Of a DNA stretch of 6,318 nucleotides, positions 6,171 through 6,318 are shown in pieces. The notes beneath the pieces are model-generated. The model did no database searches, was not told the DNA's origin, and saw only the letters and a program-made list of their open reading frames with translations. The DNA is from an uncultured Clostridia bacterium (lineage in GTDB: Bacteria; Bacillota; Clostridia; Oscillospirales; Oscillospiraceae). How positions within the stretch are numbered: the stretch's first letter is position 1; the number at the start of each line of letters is the position of its first letter. Location: assembly GCA_947177115.1 (NCBI GenBank), contig CAMWTG010000167.1, forward strand, positions 1-6,318, written 5' to 3'. The position numbers and the translations under genes are program-made.

Positions 6171-6199
6171 ATTCTACCCTGTTTTCGGGAGAATGGCAA
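6171..6199 (-). promoter_or_regulatory. Sigma-A type promoter of the radical SAM operon
   Basis: On the minus strand, -35 TTGCCA (6199-6194), a 17-base spacer and -10 TAGAAT (6176-6171) match consensus at 5 of 6 and 5 of 6 positions. The transcription start should be near 6164, giving a leader of about 38 bases before the GTG at 6126. It probably drives all three leftward genes, since these overlap and no other promoter is apparent between them. Confidence 0.78.
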
Positions 6200-6215
6200 G
6201 ATGAATTTCGGCGGC

Positions 6216-6266
6216 AAGGCCCCCTCGCCGGCAGATCGCTCAGATGTGCACGGGAGGGGGCCTTTT
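6216..6266 (+). terminator. Rightward intrinsic-terminator-like hairpin in divergent intergenic region
   Basis: AAGGCCCCCTC (6216-6226) and GAGGGGGCCTT (6254-6264) form a perfect 11-pair GC-rich stem with a 27-base loop. CCG (6228-6230) and CGG (6251-6253) can extend it. The T-run TTTT (6263-6266) follows on the plus strand only; the minus-strand side reads GCCGCC, so the terminator points right. No rightward gene lies upstream of it in the window, and the right-edge gene begins 44 bases later. It could be a leader attenuator, a block to antisense transcription, or the end of a small RNA. Confidence 0.6.
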
Positions 6267-6295
6267 ATAGTCGACACACTTGAGAATCGGTAAAA

Positions 6296-6301
6296 AGGAG
6301 G
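6296..6301 (+). promoter_or_regulatory. Ribosome binding site of the right-edge gene
   Basis: AGGAGG, preceded by an A-run, lies 9 bases before the ATG at 6311. Such a strong site in an intergenic region is the main support for a gene starting there. Confidence 0.65.
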
Positions 6302-6310
6302 CGGGGGAAA

Positions 6311-6318
6311 ATGCGGTG
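6311..6318 (+). CDS. Start of a rightward gene truncated by the window edge
   Basis: Only ATG CGG TG is present, so the product cannot be recognised. The call rests on the AGGAGG SD at 6296-6301 with 9-base spacing, and on the divergent layout relative to the radical SAM operon. No convincing rightward promoter was found between 6127 and 6310. A TATAGT at 6266-6271 is the best -10 candidate, but it has no -35 partner. Confidence 0.55.

Noticed and set aside
6170..6175. Rightward -10-like TATTCT for the right-edge gene
   Set aside because: It matches only 4 of 6, has no -35 at suitable spacing, and overlaps the much better leftward promoter.

Overview
The window is GC-rich bacterial chromosome with tightly packed genes, strong purine-rich Shine-Dalgarno (SD) sites and standard sigma-A type promoters. 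The gene families are a DUF1576 membrane protein, a YhfW-like FAD/Rieske oxidoreductase, a radical SAM protein with a separate DUF2344 partner, and a BltD/PaiA-like GNAT. Together they suggest a high-GC anaerobic gut Firmicute, most likely Oscillospiraceae-like (Flavonifractor or a relative). This assignment is an inference from gene content and composition; no rRNA or other taxonomic marker is present. All five complete proteins other than the small one at 1445-1807 can be placed in a family.

Layout: Bases 1-158 are intergenic. They hold an AT-rich edge with a leftward extended -10 element and a near-consensus rightward promoter at 92-120. Rightward genes follow: a DUF1576 polytopic membrane protein (159-1439), a 120-residue cytosolic protein of unknown function (1445-1807), and a 432-residue FAD-dependent oxidoreductase with a C-terminal Rieske centre (1864-3162). 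The first two clearly form a translationally close pair. The third lies 56 bases further on and may be read through. A hairpin at 3165-3200 can act as a terminator in both directions. Leftward genes occupy the rest: a radical SAM protein of the TIGR03960 type (6126-4291), its DUF2344/TIGR03936 partner (4298-3636) and a GNAT acetyltransferase (3639-3205). Each overlaps the next by a few bases, all three start with GTG, and one good promoter (6199-6171) serves them. The right end is a divergent intergenic stretch with a strong rightward terminator-like hairpin (6216-6266). It is followed by an SD and the first codons of a rightward gene cut off by the window edge (6311).

How the genes work together: the radical SAM and DUF2344 proteins are the two halves of what is one fused protein in many bacteria, so they very probably act together. 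The GNAT is translationally coupled to them but its link is unknown. The DUF1576 protein is built from two similar halves, like many transporters, and the small protein behind it is a candidate partner. No mobile element, CRISPR array, tRNA, rRNA or phage gene was seen. The most interesting points are the internal duplication in the DUF1576 protein, its unknown partner, and the unexplained hairpin in front of the right-edge gene.
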